Under the pieces are notes generated by a model. The model searched no databases. It had not been told where the DNA came from and was given only the letters and a program-made list of their open reading frames with translations. Shown in pieces: positions 1 through 7,431 of a stretch of 64,000 nucleotides of DNA (position 1 is the stretch's first letter; every line of letters starts with the position of its first letter). The stretch covers positions 5,394,001-5,458,000 of the forward strand of contig NZ_CP062008.1 of assembly GCF_005670685.2 (NCBI RefSeq). Direction: 5' to 3'. The translations under genes were made by a program, and so were the position numbers. Source of the DNA: Mycolicibacterium mucogenicum DSM 44124 (GTDB lineage Bacteria; Actinomycetota; Actinomycetes; Mycobacteriales; Mycobacteriaceae).

Positions 1-355
1 GCGGGGCGTACCCGAACGGTCCGTGGTTGAAATCGTGCGGCAGGCCACTCACTTCGAAGCGCACAGAGACCGGATTGCCGTTGCCGTCGACCTTGTTGGT
101 GGCGAAGGTGAATCGGTCTCGCTGGTCCACCGACACTGCTGCATCGACCACCAGGACCCGATCGGCGATGACGATATCGCCGCCGGTCGGGCCCTGTGCT
201 GGTTCGGTCGATGTCGGGTCCCACCAGGAGCACGCCACCGGTACCGGGTCGTCCCAGTCGGGTGTGGCATTCCCGTGGCCGTTCACCGCACCCGGCTTGT
301 ACGCCTCGTGCTGGCAGGTGAACGGCAACGGGAAATACCTTGCGAGGCTCACCAT
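1..355 (-). CDS. Head-tail connector or stopper protein, partial (3' end outside window)
   Basis: An open minus-strand frame begins with ATG at 355, overlaps the end of the previous gene (stop 349 to 351), and stays open to the window edge for about 118 codons. The protein starts MVSLARYFPLPFTCQ and holds WDDPVPVACSWWDP and later a beta-rich stretch. Position directly after the gp6-like connector and the acidic post-capsid protein matches the head-tail stopper of actinophage structural operons. The family assignment is by position and general look only. The protein would complete the head-tail joining region, with tail genes following outside the window. Confidence 0.7.
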   Translation of the reverse strand, partial: MVSLARYFPLPFTCQHEAYKPGAVNGHGNATPDWDDPVPVACSWWDPTSTEPAQGPTGGDIVIADRVLVVDAAVSVDQRDRFTFATNKVDGNGNPVSVRFEVSGLPHDFNHGPFGYAP

Positions 356-738
356 TTCGATGTGCCCACATTCCCGACCGTGCGGCGGCACCGGAATGGG
401 CCGAGCTTCATGCGGTCCTTCTTCGACAGCCAAGGCTCGCCGTCGCTGATGTCCGAGTCGAATTGCCGGTTCACCTGGAAGGGACCCATCACCGCGTTGA
501 CAGATGCCACCGCCGGGTCGGGAGCCTCATCCGGCCCGTACTTGAGGCCGAATACGCGCGCAACCATGCGGGAGACGACACGCACCACCGGTCCAGGGAT
601 TGGATCGGTGGGTGTGCACAAAAGAAACCCCACAACGAGGTCGGAGGCTTCCTCAAGAAGGCCGCGCACGCGGGCCGTCTCGTCAGCCGTCAGATCCCGG
701 CCCAGGCGTGCTACGACGTCCGCGGCGTCCGCGAGCAT
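349..738 (-). CDS. gp6-like head-tail connector (adaptor) protein
   Basis: A 129-residue protein beginning MLADAADVVARLGRDLT. It is a mostly helical small protein of the size and gene position of HK97 gp6-like adaptors, which form the ring below the portal through which DNA leaves the head. Typical features are the N-terminal helix, a central helix-rich segment with VVRVVSRMVARVFG, and a short C-terminal tail with GNVGTSKW. The start at 738 is chosen because the upstream extension is Arg-rich and lies in the reading frame of the preceding gene; the start lies inside that gene (overlap 683 to 738). The next gene starts inside its last codons. Confidence 0.75.
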   Translation of the reverse strand: MLADAADVVARLGRDLTADETARVRGLLEEASDLVVGFLLCTPTDPIPGPVVRVVSRMVARVFGLKYGPDEAPDPAVASVNAVMGPFQVNRQFDSDISDGEPWLSKKDRMKLGPFRCRRTVGNVGTSKW

Positions 739-1054
739 GCTCGGTCCCCTTCTCGATGTCCTCCGGCGAACCACCAGCGTCAGGCTGTCCGCCGTCGTCG
801 GAATCGTCGTCCGAGTCGGAGTCGTCGGACCCGTCAGTGTCGGAATCGTCGTCCGAGTCGGAATCGTCGTCCGAGTCGGAATCGTCGGACCCGTCAGCGC
901 CGGAGTCGTCCGCGGTGTCGAGGTCCTCTGGTTCGGTGGTCAGGTGTTCGCCGACGTGCACGCCGTCGGGGACGGTGTCGCCCGCTGCGAGGCAGGCGAC
1001 ACCCCCGTCGGTGTGCACGTAGACGACGCCTTCGAGGTCGCTACGAATCTTCAT
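683..1054 (-). CDS. Acidic Asp/Ser-repeat protein following the capsid gene
   Basis: A 123-residue protein starting MKIRSDLEGVVYVHTDGG; its ATG at 1054 overlaps the capsid stop (ATGA). Residues 1 to about 40 are a compact domain; residues about 50 to 90 are almost only Asp and Ser with a few Gly and Thr; the C-terminus turns basic (ARGRRGRR). Small post-capsid proteins with low-complexity tails occur in several actinophages, but function is unknown. The repeat tract is highly negative and could bind cations or a partner during assembly; this is inference. The repeats are visible at DNA level as tandem 18-base units and could vary in length by slippage. Confidence 0.8.
   Translation of the reverse strand: MKIRSDLEGVVYVHTDGGVACLAAGDTVPDGVHVGEHLTTEPEDLDTADDSGADGSDDSDSDDDSDSDDDSDTDGSDDSDSDDDSDDGGQPDAGGSPEDIEKGTEHARGRRGRRSTPGPGSDG
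799..893. repeat. Tandem 18-base repeat encoding Asp/Ser tract
   Basis: On the + strand the unit tcggaatcgtcgtccgag recurs back to back with small changes, interrupted twice by ggacccgtca. It encodes the Asp/Ser tract of the post-capsid protein on the minus strand. The units are multiples of three, so gain or loss keeps the frame. Confidence 0.8.
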
Positions 1055-2082
1055 CAGAGAACCGTCGCCACCATCGACGCGACCGGATTCACCAGAACCG
1101 GCTGAGCGATCGCATTTGAATGCGCCCAGACGGCGATGGGGTCCTTGGTCTTCCACGCGCCGACCACCAGGCCCGGCTGGTCGGCGCCATCGATTCCGTA
1201 CTCCGGCTCGGAGGCCTCGAGCGTCGGGCCGTAGAACGTGCCACCGAGGGCCGCGTCGTCGGGGTTCTCCACCGATGTCGGTCCGGCCTCGGGCAGCAGG
1301 TAGACCTTGTTGTCCGGAAGGACGTTCTGGCCGCGAATCTTCCTGTCGAAGATGGTGATCGGAGGCAGACCGTACGCGGCCAGTACCGCGGACAGTGCCT
1401 CGATCGACACGATGCCAGGGGTTCCACCGATGGTGGCCACCAGGCCGCGGATGTCGGGGTTGCGCTGCAGCGCAGCCACGACCCGCTTCGAGGTGACGAT
1501 GGCGCCAGGCTGGTTGCCCTGATTGCCGGCGGCGTATACGTCGCCCCAGGCGATCAGGTCGTCCAGAGGCTTGGCCGCACCGGACCACAGCGTGGCAGCG
1601 GTGACGGTGTTGCCGGCGGGCCGCCCGAACGTCATGGTCTGCACCACGCCGTTCTCGTTGATGGTCAGGGCACCGGTGTCGAGGGCCTGGCCGCGTGCAA
1701 CCTCGAGGCGGTCGATGACCGCGTTGGTAACCCGCTTGGCCGCCTTCTTGATGCCGCCGAGGACCATCGCCTCTGCGGCGTTGCCGCGCTGGCGTAGCTG
1801 GTCGTACTCGCCGACGCGCTCCTTCAGACCCAAGGGCAGCAGCTCGAACACCTTGCGGGTGCCGGTGCCGCCGGAGCCGATCGGAGTTTCGGCGTCGAAG
1901 GCCCGGTACTGCGCCAGAGCGCCGTTGCCGTCCTCTGCGACGATGGTGCGAACCACGATGTCGGCGACCGAGATGTTCGGCAGCCAACGTGCCAGGGTGG
2001 CCTTCTTACGCTCGACGTCCTCCTGAGCGGCGCGGGCGAACCCGGTGAGTTCGGCGGGGGTGATGAGATCGGTCCACAACAT
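1054..2082 (-). CDS. Major capsid protein (HK97-type fold expected)
   Basis: A 342-residue protein starting MLWTDLITPAELTGFAR. It lies between a small decoration protein and the connector genes, which is the standard place of the major capsid gene. It has the features of actinophage capsid proteins of the encapsulin/HK97 class: an N-terminal arm (TPAELTGFARAAQED), a helix-rich middle (LRQRGNAAEAMVLGGIKKAA) and a long P-domain region with repeated short strands. It forms the icosahedral head shell with the scaffold and decoration proteins upstream. The stop overlaps the start of the acidic repeat gene (ATGA), implying coupled translation. Confidence 0.88.
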   Translation of the reverse strand: MLWTDLITPAELTGFARAAQEDVERKKATLARWLPNISVADIVVRTIVAEDGNGALAQYRAFDAETPIGSGGTGTRKVFELLPLGLKERVGEYDQLRQRGNAAEAMVLGGIKKAAKRVTNAVIDRLEVARGQALDTGALTINENGVVQTMTFGRPAGNTVTAATLWSGAAKPLDDLIAWGDVYAAGNQGNQPGAIVTSKRVVAALQRNPDIRGLVATIGGTPGIVSIEALSAVLAAYGLPPITIFDRKIRGQNVLPDNKVYLLPEAGPTSVENPDDAALGGTFYGPTLEASEPEYGIDGADQPGLVVGAWKTKDPIAVWAHSNAIAQPVLVNPVASMVATVL

Positions 2083-2085
2083 GGG

Positions 2086-2460
2086 TCACGCCTCCCAGGT
2101 GAACAGGCCGGAGGTCTTCGCCGAAGCGGTGACCGGAGACGGCAGCTTGGACAGGATGATGTGGCCGTGGCGCAGGGCGGGGAACGTCACGTTTCCCGCG
2201 CCGGCGACGACACTGAGGTCGGTCAGGATGAACCCGGCGATGACCTCGGTGCCGTCGGAAGCGCCCGACGCGTACGGGACGGCCAGGCCGGCGACCTTGG
2301 CGAAGGGCTCACCGGACTTGATGGTCCCGTTGGTGGTCTTGGCGGCCCAGGCGGCCGGGTCCAGGGTGGCCGAGCGCGGGGTCTCGGTGCCGTGTCGGGA
2401 ACCGAGCCACGACTGGTCACCTGCACCGATGGACTCGCTGCGAATACCGAGCTGAGTCAT
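2086..2460 (-). CDS. Head decoration protein
   Basis: A 124-residue protein starting MTQLGIRSESIGAGDQS. It resembles small beta-rich decoration proteins of siphoviruses, with a conserved look of SATLDPAAWAAKTTNGTIKS and GFILTDLSVVAGAG. It sits four bases upstream of the capsid gene and downstream of the scaffold gene. It would bind the outer capsid surface and stabilise it. Assignment is by size, position and general resemblance. Confidence 0.78.
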   Translation of the reverse strand: MTQLGIRSESIGAGDQSWLGSRHGTETPRSATLDPAAWAAKTTNGTIKSGEPFAKVAGLAVPYASGASDGTEVIAGFILTDLSVVAGAGNVTFPALRHGHIILSKLPSPVTASAKTSGLFTWEA

Positions 2461-2515
2461 GGTGTCACTCTCCTTTCAGGGGAATGTGTTGTGCAGGTGG
2501 CCCACCTGCGGGGGG

Positions 2516-3079
2516 TTACTTCGGTTTGTCGGCCTCATACATCGCGCGGCCCGCGGCCAGGGTTCCGCCGCGTCCCTGCGACGGATTGCCTTGCTGCGGA
2601 TTGGGTCTCGGGCCGTTCGTTCCGAGATGCGGTAGCAGCTCGTCGATTTCGGCGTCGATCTCCTCTTCGGTCGTGCCGACGAGTTTCTTCGCCAGCACCG
2701 CCGGAAGTCCCTTCGTGGAAGCCCGGTCCGAGCGCAGCTTGGCCAAGGTGGCTTCCTTCGCGGCTTCCTCGGCCTGTTTCTGCGCCGCAGTCGCGGCATC
2801 GATCTGGGCTTGGAGTGCCGCGATCCGCTGTTCCACCTCGTTCCCGTTGTCCGGTGCCGTGGTGGCCGCAGCGAGCTTCGATGTGAGGTCGTCGATCTGG
2901 GCCTGCAAACCAGCAGTTGTCTTCTCGTGCGCCGCCTTTTCGCGGCTGATGCGCTGTCCGAGGATCTTGTCCAGGCTTTCCTGGGAAGTGATCGGCTCGA
3001 ATTGCTTGCCGTCGTCGGGGGTTCCGACGTTCTCGGCCGGTTGGCCTTCGGCGGGCGTGACACCAGCGGGTGCAGTCAT
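2516..3079 (-). CDS. Capsid scaffolding protein
   Basis: A 187-residue acidic protein starting MTAPAGVTPAEGQPAEN with a long heptad-like helix from about residue 35 to 130 (EKAAHEKTTAGLQAQIDDLT, then AALQAQIDAATAAQKQAEEA). It is the typical coiled-coil scaffold placed just before decoration and capsid genes in tailed actinophages; it guides procapsid assembly and then leaves. The C-terminal part is Gly/Asn/Gln-rich and ends with a small basic segment, where scaffolds usually contact the capsid protein. Confidence 0.85.
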   Translation of the reverse strand: MTAPAGVTPAEGQPAENVGTPDDGKQFEPITSQESLDKILGQRISREKAAHEKTTAGLQAQIDDLTSKLAAATTAPDNGNEVEQRIAALQAQIDAATAAQKQAEEAAKEATLAKLRSDRASTKGLPAVLAKKLVGTTEEEIDAEIDELLPHLGTNGPRPNPQQGNPSQGRGGTLAAGRAMYEADKPK

Positions 3080-3180
3080 GTGTTTCTCCGTAGCTCGTCA
3101 GCAAAACCCGGCCATTTGGTCGCGCTGGCCGTGGGCGCCAGACCGCCCAGACGCGGGCGGAAAGAATGTGGGCATACGAA

Positions 3181-3211
3181 GAAACCCCGCAACCGATGGT
3201 TACGGGGTTTC
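3181..3211 (-). terminator. Strong hairpin between toxin/immunity genes and scaffold gene
   Basis: GAAACCCCG at 3181 to 3189 pairs with CGGGGTTTC at 3203 to 3211, and the inner AACC/GGTT extends the stem to about 14 pairs with one mismatch and a 3-base loop. Read on the minus strand it is followed by a weak T-rich run (tttcttcg). It sits in a 145-base gap after the second immunity-like gene and before the scaffold gene. It could terminate or attenuate transcription there. Confidence 0.65.
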
Positions 3212-3224
3212 GGGGTGGTGCGGG

Positions 3225-3494
3225 TCAGTCCTCGGGGACGTCGCCGATGGGTTGAAGGTCCGGTGCCGACGGAATGCCGAGCAGTCCGGTCTTCTGGATC
3301 ACCATGCCGGTGGTCTTGTCGACCAAGATCGCCGGAGTGTCGAAGAGCGCGACGCCATCAGCGGCGTCAACCGACATCAGGTAGACGTCATCGTTCTGCC
3401 AGCCGAATTCGTCGACCGTGAAGCCGTCGCCGAAGAACTCGCGCACCGCGGCGTCTGCCGCCACTGTGCTACGGGCTTGTTCGAAGGTGATCAT
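3225..3494 (-). CDS. Imm35/YrhB-like small protein, candidate immunity protein
   Basis: An 89-residue acidic protein starting MITFEQARSTVAADAAV. The pattern of an N-terminal helix with EQAR, a central strand region with FGWQNDDVYLMSV, then PAILVDKTTGMVIQKTG, resembles the YrhB/Imm35 family, whose members end in a P-x-x-VDK-x-TG motif and neighbour polymorphic toxins. Its ATG overlaps the previous stop by one base (TGATG), so it is coupled to the gene at 3494 to 3775 and to the MuF toxin upstream. It is not a usual phage head gene. It probably neutralises the papain-fold domain of the MuF protein; this pairing is inference. Confidence 0.65.
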   Translation of the reverse strand: MITFEQARSTVAADAAVREFFGDGFTVDEFGWQNDDVYLMSVDAADGVALFDTPAILVDKTTGMVIQKTGLLGIPSAPDLQPIGDVPED

Positions 3495-3775
3495 CAGCTG
3501 GCCGCAGCGAACTCGATGTTGGCCAGCTTGGTGGCCGCGTCCACGTACAAGATGCGGTTGTCGCCAGCGGTGTACATCGGCGCCGCGCGGAGGACGAGGT
3601 CCATCGGCAGGGCCGCGTTCTCACTTGCAGCGGACCGGATGCCCATCAGGATGGCGGCTTCGATTTCGCCGCCGTCGAAGAGGCCTTCGACGTAGCCGTA
3701 GGACAGGTCACTGAGGCGCGATTCAAATTCCGGCTGCAGAGCGTCGAACAGGTCGATCATCTCGTCATCGGTCAT
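3494..3775 (-). CDS. Small acidic protein, candidate immunity protein for MuF toxin
   Basis: A 93-residue acidic helical protein starting MTDDEMIDLFDALQPEF; I do not recognise its family. Its ATG lies 11 bases inside the 3' end of the MuF-toxin gene and its stop overlaps the start of the Imm35-like gene. A small acidic protein directly behind a gene ending in an EndoU nuclease domain is the usual arrangement for an immunity protein, so it is the best candidate partner of that domain. The function is inferred only from context. Confidence 0.6.
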   Translation of the reverse strand: MTDDEMIDLFDALQPEFESRLSDLSYGYVEGLFDGGEIEAAILMGIRSAASENAALPMDLVLRAAPMYTAGDNRILYVDAATKLANIEFAAAS

Positions 3776-5984
3776 TTCTTCTCACCTCCGTGAATCTCTT
3801 GTCGCCTTGGCGTGTCTTCGGATCGATGGGTTGCCGGGAACCATCCCGGCCGATCTTGGCAACGCCCTTTCCGCGTACAGGGTACGCCTCCACGCTGTCA
3901 AGTACGACCTCATTGACCTTGCTCCAGGTCACTTGGATAAGGACGCCGTCGACGACTTTGCGGACCGTTCGCCCCTCAGGCCCGGGCGGCATCGCGCGGT
4001 CGGGGTCTTCGATTGCTGCGCGTACTGCGTCAACGATCTTCTGGTCTGACCAGGACTCCGGAAAGAGCGATGCAAGTTTGCGCTCGGAATCGAAACGGTG
4101 ACCACGCCGATCACCGACCTGGTGCGGATGCGGATCGTCGTCACGCCATCCGTACAGGACATGGCCGGGCATTTTGGACAGGTCCGGCAGTGGCTCCGGT
4201 TTGCCGTCCGCTCCGGTGAATACCGTCGAGGTGGCGATACCGTCTTCGCCGACCCGCGTGTACTTGGGATAGGTGATGTGCGGTATCGGTGGCCATTTCG
4301 TCGGCGACTGGCCGAGCCCGTCGAGGCCCGCCGGAGCCGGGACTGACGTCTGAGCCGCGATCTTGGCCAGCCGTGCGGCCTTCCGCTCGGCCAGCAGCCT
4401 GTCGTCGTCGGTGCGTTCGCTCGTCCACTCCATGACCCGCTTCGTGGGAGTGAGGTCGTCGGTGCGGACGATGCGGCAGCTTCCGCCGGTCGTTTTGATG
4501 CGGTCCCAGTGGCCGCTGGCATCGATCTCGTTGCTCTGGCCGTCGAGGTAGACGATCTTGCCGCCGCGGTTCTCGACGTTGAAGATATGCGCGCCGCCGC
4601 CGGCTGCTTTTGACCATTCAACGGTGATGAACCCACGGGCGCCGTCGCCCCATTGCGACACGGCTTCGTCGGCGGCGCGTTTCGCCTGGTTGACCTTCCC
4701 GCGGCCTCTCGCGGGTAGGAAATCCCAGATCCGTGATCCGGTGCTCATGCCGAGGACTTCGCCGTCGGGCACGGTCGCCCTGGTCGCGTGGAGGCCGCCG
4801 CCTTGTCCGGCCGGAGTGCCATCGGGTGACGTCCAACGCGATAAGACGCTGGCGTAGCCGTTGTCGCGCACCGCATCGGGCCGCGGCTCAGCGGTGACGT
4901 CGTAGCCGCGGGCCCGCAGTTCGACGGCGGCGGCACAGCGCGTGCAGTTGACCTGCCACTGCCGCCCCGACATCCATTTGGGGTTGATCGCGGCGAGGTC
5001 GGCGACCAGGTCGCGTCCAGCGGTGCGGCGGACGTCCTGCAGCGGGTCGACGGGCTTGGGCGGATTGGCTGCGGCCGTCCGGGCCGCAGCCGTCTTGTCC
5101 ATCGCGGCGGAGATGAGCTTCGGGACGGCGCGGTAGTCGGTTCCCGGCGGGATCGCATCCCGGGCGTCCTCGTAGTCCTTCTGCCACTGCTCCACATACG
5201 GTGCCGGCTGATAGCTCGAGCCCGGGCGGACCGGGACGGCGATGCAGTGACAGTGATCGTGGAACTTGTCGCCCAGCGGCCGAATCCCGCGGGTGCGTCC
5301 CGACTTTCGCCTGTCGCCGACTTGAGCGCCCTGACGCGCCGCGTGCGCAGCGTTGCGGTACACCGACCGCCGCTCTCGTGCCTCCGCGCGGGTCATCTGC
5401 CCCATCGCGATTGCACGCTGATCCGACACCGTCAGGTCGACACCGCGGCCCACCACGCTGGTCGCCGCTTCAGCTGAGGTGTAGACGGCGCCTCGAGTGG
5501 CGAGCATGCGGCAGAACCCGCAGGCGTTCGCCGAAGCGTGCCGTGCCCACAACGTTCCGAGGCTGTCGGCAGGGTCGGCCAGGATCGCCGGATCGCCGTA
5601 CTCGGCAGCGAGATTGGCGAACTGCGCGTCCCGCACCCCACCGTTGACCAGGCGAGTGATCACCCCTTGGATGACTGTCGTCGTCGGGGCCAGCAGCATG
5701 TACCGGCCGTTGGCGGCGAGCTGCTCGACCGCCGGTAGCGCCGCGGTCACCGCGGTGAACCCATCGACGCCGCCAGGGAGGTCCTCGTACACGGTGGTGC
5801 CGATGTCTCCCGCCGCGGCGATGTACGTCGAGATGAACTCGGGGAACGCTTCGGTGATGAACTGCAACGCTTCTCGTCTGTCGAGGCGCTCGACAGCGCG
5901 CGACATCAGCGCAATGGCACCCTTGCTGGCATCATCTGACAGTGCCGCCAGGATGCGCTGAAGCTCAGTTCGCCAGTCCGCCAC
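3765..5984 (-). CDS. MuF minor head protein fused to papain-fold and EndoU toxin domains
   Basis: Counting from GTG at 5984 the protein has 739 residues. Residues about 1 to 260 are an actinophage MuF-like head domain, with ACGFCRMLATRGAVY (154 to 168) and the Cys/His cluster FHDHCHC (241 to 247). Residues about 325 to 510 look like a papain-fold (Tox-PL type) domain: Cys347 in QVNCTRCA, His466 in GGGAHIFNVEN and Asp481 in VYLDGQS. Residues about 600 to 705 match bacterial EndoU nuclease: His608 in GHVLYG, His629 in RRGHR, FPESWSDQKIVDA (641 to 653) and AYP (700 to 702). MuF proteins enter the head with the DNA, so the warheads could be delivered on infection. GTG 5984 is chosen because further upstream lies portal coding sequence; overlap with the portal gene is 20 bases. 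Confidence 0.85.
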   Translation of the reverse strand: MADWRTELQRILAALSDDASKGAIALMSRAVERLDRREALQFITEAFPEFISTYIAAAGDIGTTVYEDLPGGVDGFTAVTAALPAVEQLAANGRYMLLAPTTTVIQGVITRLVNGGVRDAQFANLAAEYGDPAILADPADSLGTLWARHASANACGFCRMLATRGAVYTSAEAATSVVGRGVDLTVSDQRAIAMGQMTRAEARERRSVYRNAAHAARQGAQVGDRRKSGRTRGIRPLGDKFHDHCHCIAVPVRPGSSYQPAPYVEQWQKDYEDARDAIPPGTDYRAVPKLISAAMDKTAAARTAAANPPKPVDPLQDVRRTAGRDLVADLAAINPKWMSGRQWQVNCTRCAAAVELRARGYDVTAEPRPDAVRDNGYASVLSRWTSPDGTPAGQGGGLHATRATVPDGEVLGMSTGSRIWDFLPARGRGKVNQAKRAADEAVSQWGDGARGFITVEWSKAAGGGAHIFNVENRGGKIVYLDGQSNEIDASGHWDRIKTTGGSCRIVRTDDLTPTKRVMEWTSERTDDDRLLAERKAARLAKIAAQTSVPAPAGLDGLGQSPTKWPPIPHITYPKYTRVGEDGIATSTVFTGADGKPEPLPDLSKMPGHVLYGWRDDDPHPHQVGDRRGHRFDSERKLASLFPESWSDQKIVDAVRAAIEDPDRAMPPGPEGRTVRKVVDGVLIQVTWSKVNEVVLDSVEAYPVRGKGVAKIGRDGSRQPIDPKTRQGDKRFTEVRRNDR

Positions 5985-7431
5985 TGGCCGCGATCTGATC
6001 AGCAGCACCGGCAGGTGACGCCGGCACTTCAGCTGGAGCCGTCGCGGTGAGCGTGCCCACCAGCGTCGCGACGCCACCACGTCGGCGGTCGCGGTCCAGC
6101 TGCGCCTGCTCCTGCTGCGACAAGCCAATTCGGTCGTAAGTCACCACCGAGTCAGGCGGAAGTACTTCGGCGCCGATCAGCTTCGTGGCCTCATCCGCCG
6201 CTGCGGCGCGGGTCGGAGTGGAGGCGTCACGCCACTTCGAGCTCACCTGGCGGAATCGCTCGAGGTCGACCGACCCGTCCCGGAACAGAAGCGACAGATA
6301 CCCGATCTCGCGCCAACCCAGCCCGGACGACGTCTGCCGGCGCTCGGCGCGCTTCACGAGGCGGTATTCCTGCTGACGGATGCTGTCGGCAGAGGCCGGG
6401 TTATCGGTGACGAATCCCAAATACGGTGCAGGCATGCCGGATTCGGCCGCCAGCAGCTGCGAGTACAGCTTCACCTGGTCGATGTACGGGGTCGGGGGTG
6501 CCGGCCGAAACTCGTGCAGCGTCACCTCGACGGGGTCACCGTTCTCGTCGACCTGCGGGGGAATGACGTTCAGGCGGCCCTGCGTAGCAGAGAACCCCGC
6601 CTTCCTGTTCTCCTTCGGAGATTTGTCCTCCGACATGCCGAATACCTCGGGGTCGGCATTTAGCGCTGACCATTTCGGCGAGGTGTAGAACTCGCGGTTC
6701 ACCTCGAGTCCGGTAAGGGTCCGCAGCGCGGCGTACGTGTAGTACTCGACGGCGCGCGTGATCTCACTGCGGCCGTTCACATCCGACGCTCGGTCACGGT
6801 TCAGGATTCGCACCACCGGCACGCGGCCCAGCTTGTGGGGATCACGGTCAGCGACGACGAGCTCGCCGCGGCGGCGCTCAAAACGGATCGTCTCATTCGG
6901 CAGATACAGCGTCTCCAGCTGAACAACGCCCTGCGCATCCCGCGTCTGCGACAGAGCGGACTTGGCGCGCCGCAGCCGGTAATCCCATTCAACGGTGCAC
7001 GATTCCGTCGACTCGACCGACACCAGAATCTCCGGCTCGCCCGCACTGGTGTCACCACGGCCAACGGCGACGAACCCACACCCATAGATGAGGGTGTCCA
7101 GGTGGCAGCGGCCAGATTCAACCGCAAGCTGATTGTCGTCGTAGACGTCGCCCAGGTTCAGCCCGTCGTCGCCGGTCCAGCCCAGAAAGTCCAGGCGCTC
7201 TTCCAAGACGTCCACCACGGTTCCCGGCCAACCGATCACCGCGTTGATCAGCTGATCCATGCCGTCAGGAATCGAGATGCCGAGGTCTTCCGCGTTGCGC
7301 TTGGACTCGTACAAGTCGGACTTCAGCTTGTTCTTCACTGTGACTCGCACCAGCTGCGCGCGCAGCAGGCCGACGGATTCCGTCTCCGAGTCCGACAGGT
7401 GCAACGTCGGCAATGCAATCGCGACCGTCAA
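5965..7431 (-). CDS. Phage portal protein
   Basis: A 488-residue protein starting MTVAIALPTLHLSDSE. It matches SPP1 gp6-type actinophage portals in length, order after the large terminase, and motifs such as NAVIGWPGTVVDVLEERL, SVESTESCTVEWDYRLRRA, ITRAVEYYTYAALRTL and PYLGFVTDNPASADSIRQQE. The portal forms the dodecameric ring at one capsid vertex through which the terminase pumps DNA. It starts four bases before the terminase stop (GTGA-type overlap) and its end overlaps the MuF gene. Confidence 0.92.
   Translation of the reverse strand: MTVAIALPTLHLSDSETESVGLLRAQLVRVTVKNKLKSDLYESKRNAEDLGISIPDGMDQLINAVIGWPGTVVDVLEERLDFLGWTGDDGLNLGDVYDDNQLAVESGRCHLDTLIYGCGFVAVGRGDTSAGEPEILVSVESTESCTVEWDYRLRRAKSALSQTRDAQGVVQLETLYLPNETIRFERRRGELVVADRDPHKLGRVPVVRILNRDRASDVNGRSEITRAVEYYTYAALRTLTGLEVNREFYTSPKWSALNADPEVFGMSEDKSPKENRKAGFSATQGRLNVIPPQVDENGDPVEVTLHEFRPAPPTPYIDQVKLYSQLLAAESGMPAPYLGFVTDNPASADSIRQQEYRLVKRAERRQTSSGLGWREIGYLSLLFRDGSVDLERFRQVSSKWRDASTPTRAAAADEATKLIGAEVLPPDSVVTYDRIGLSQQEQAQLDRDRRRGGVATLVGTLTATAPAEVPASPAGAADQIAASGGLAN

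Noticed and set aside
799..893. Repeat array as CRISPR or integration site
   Set aside because: Units are contiguous codons for Asp/Ser in a phage gene with no spacers.
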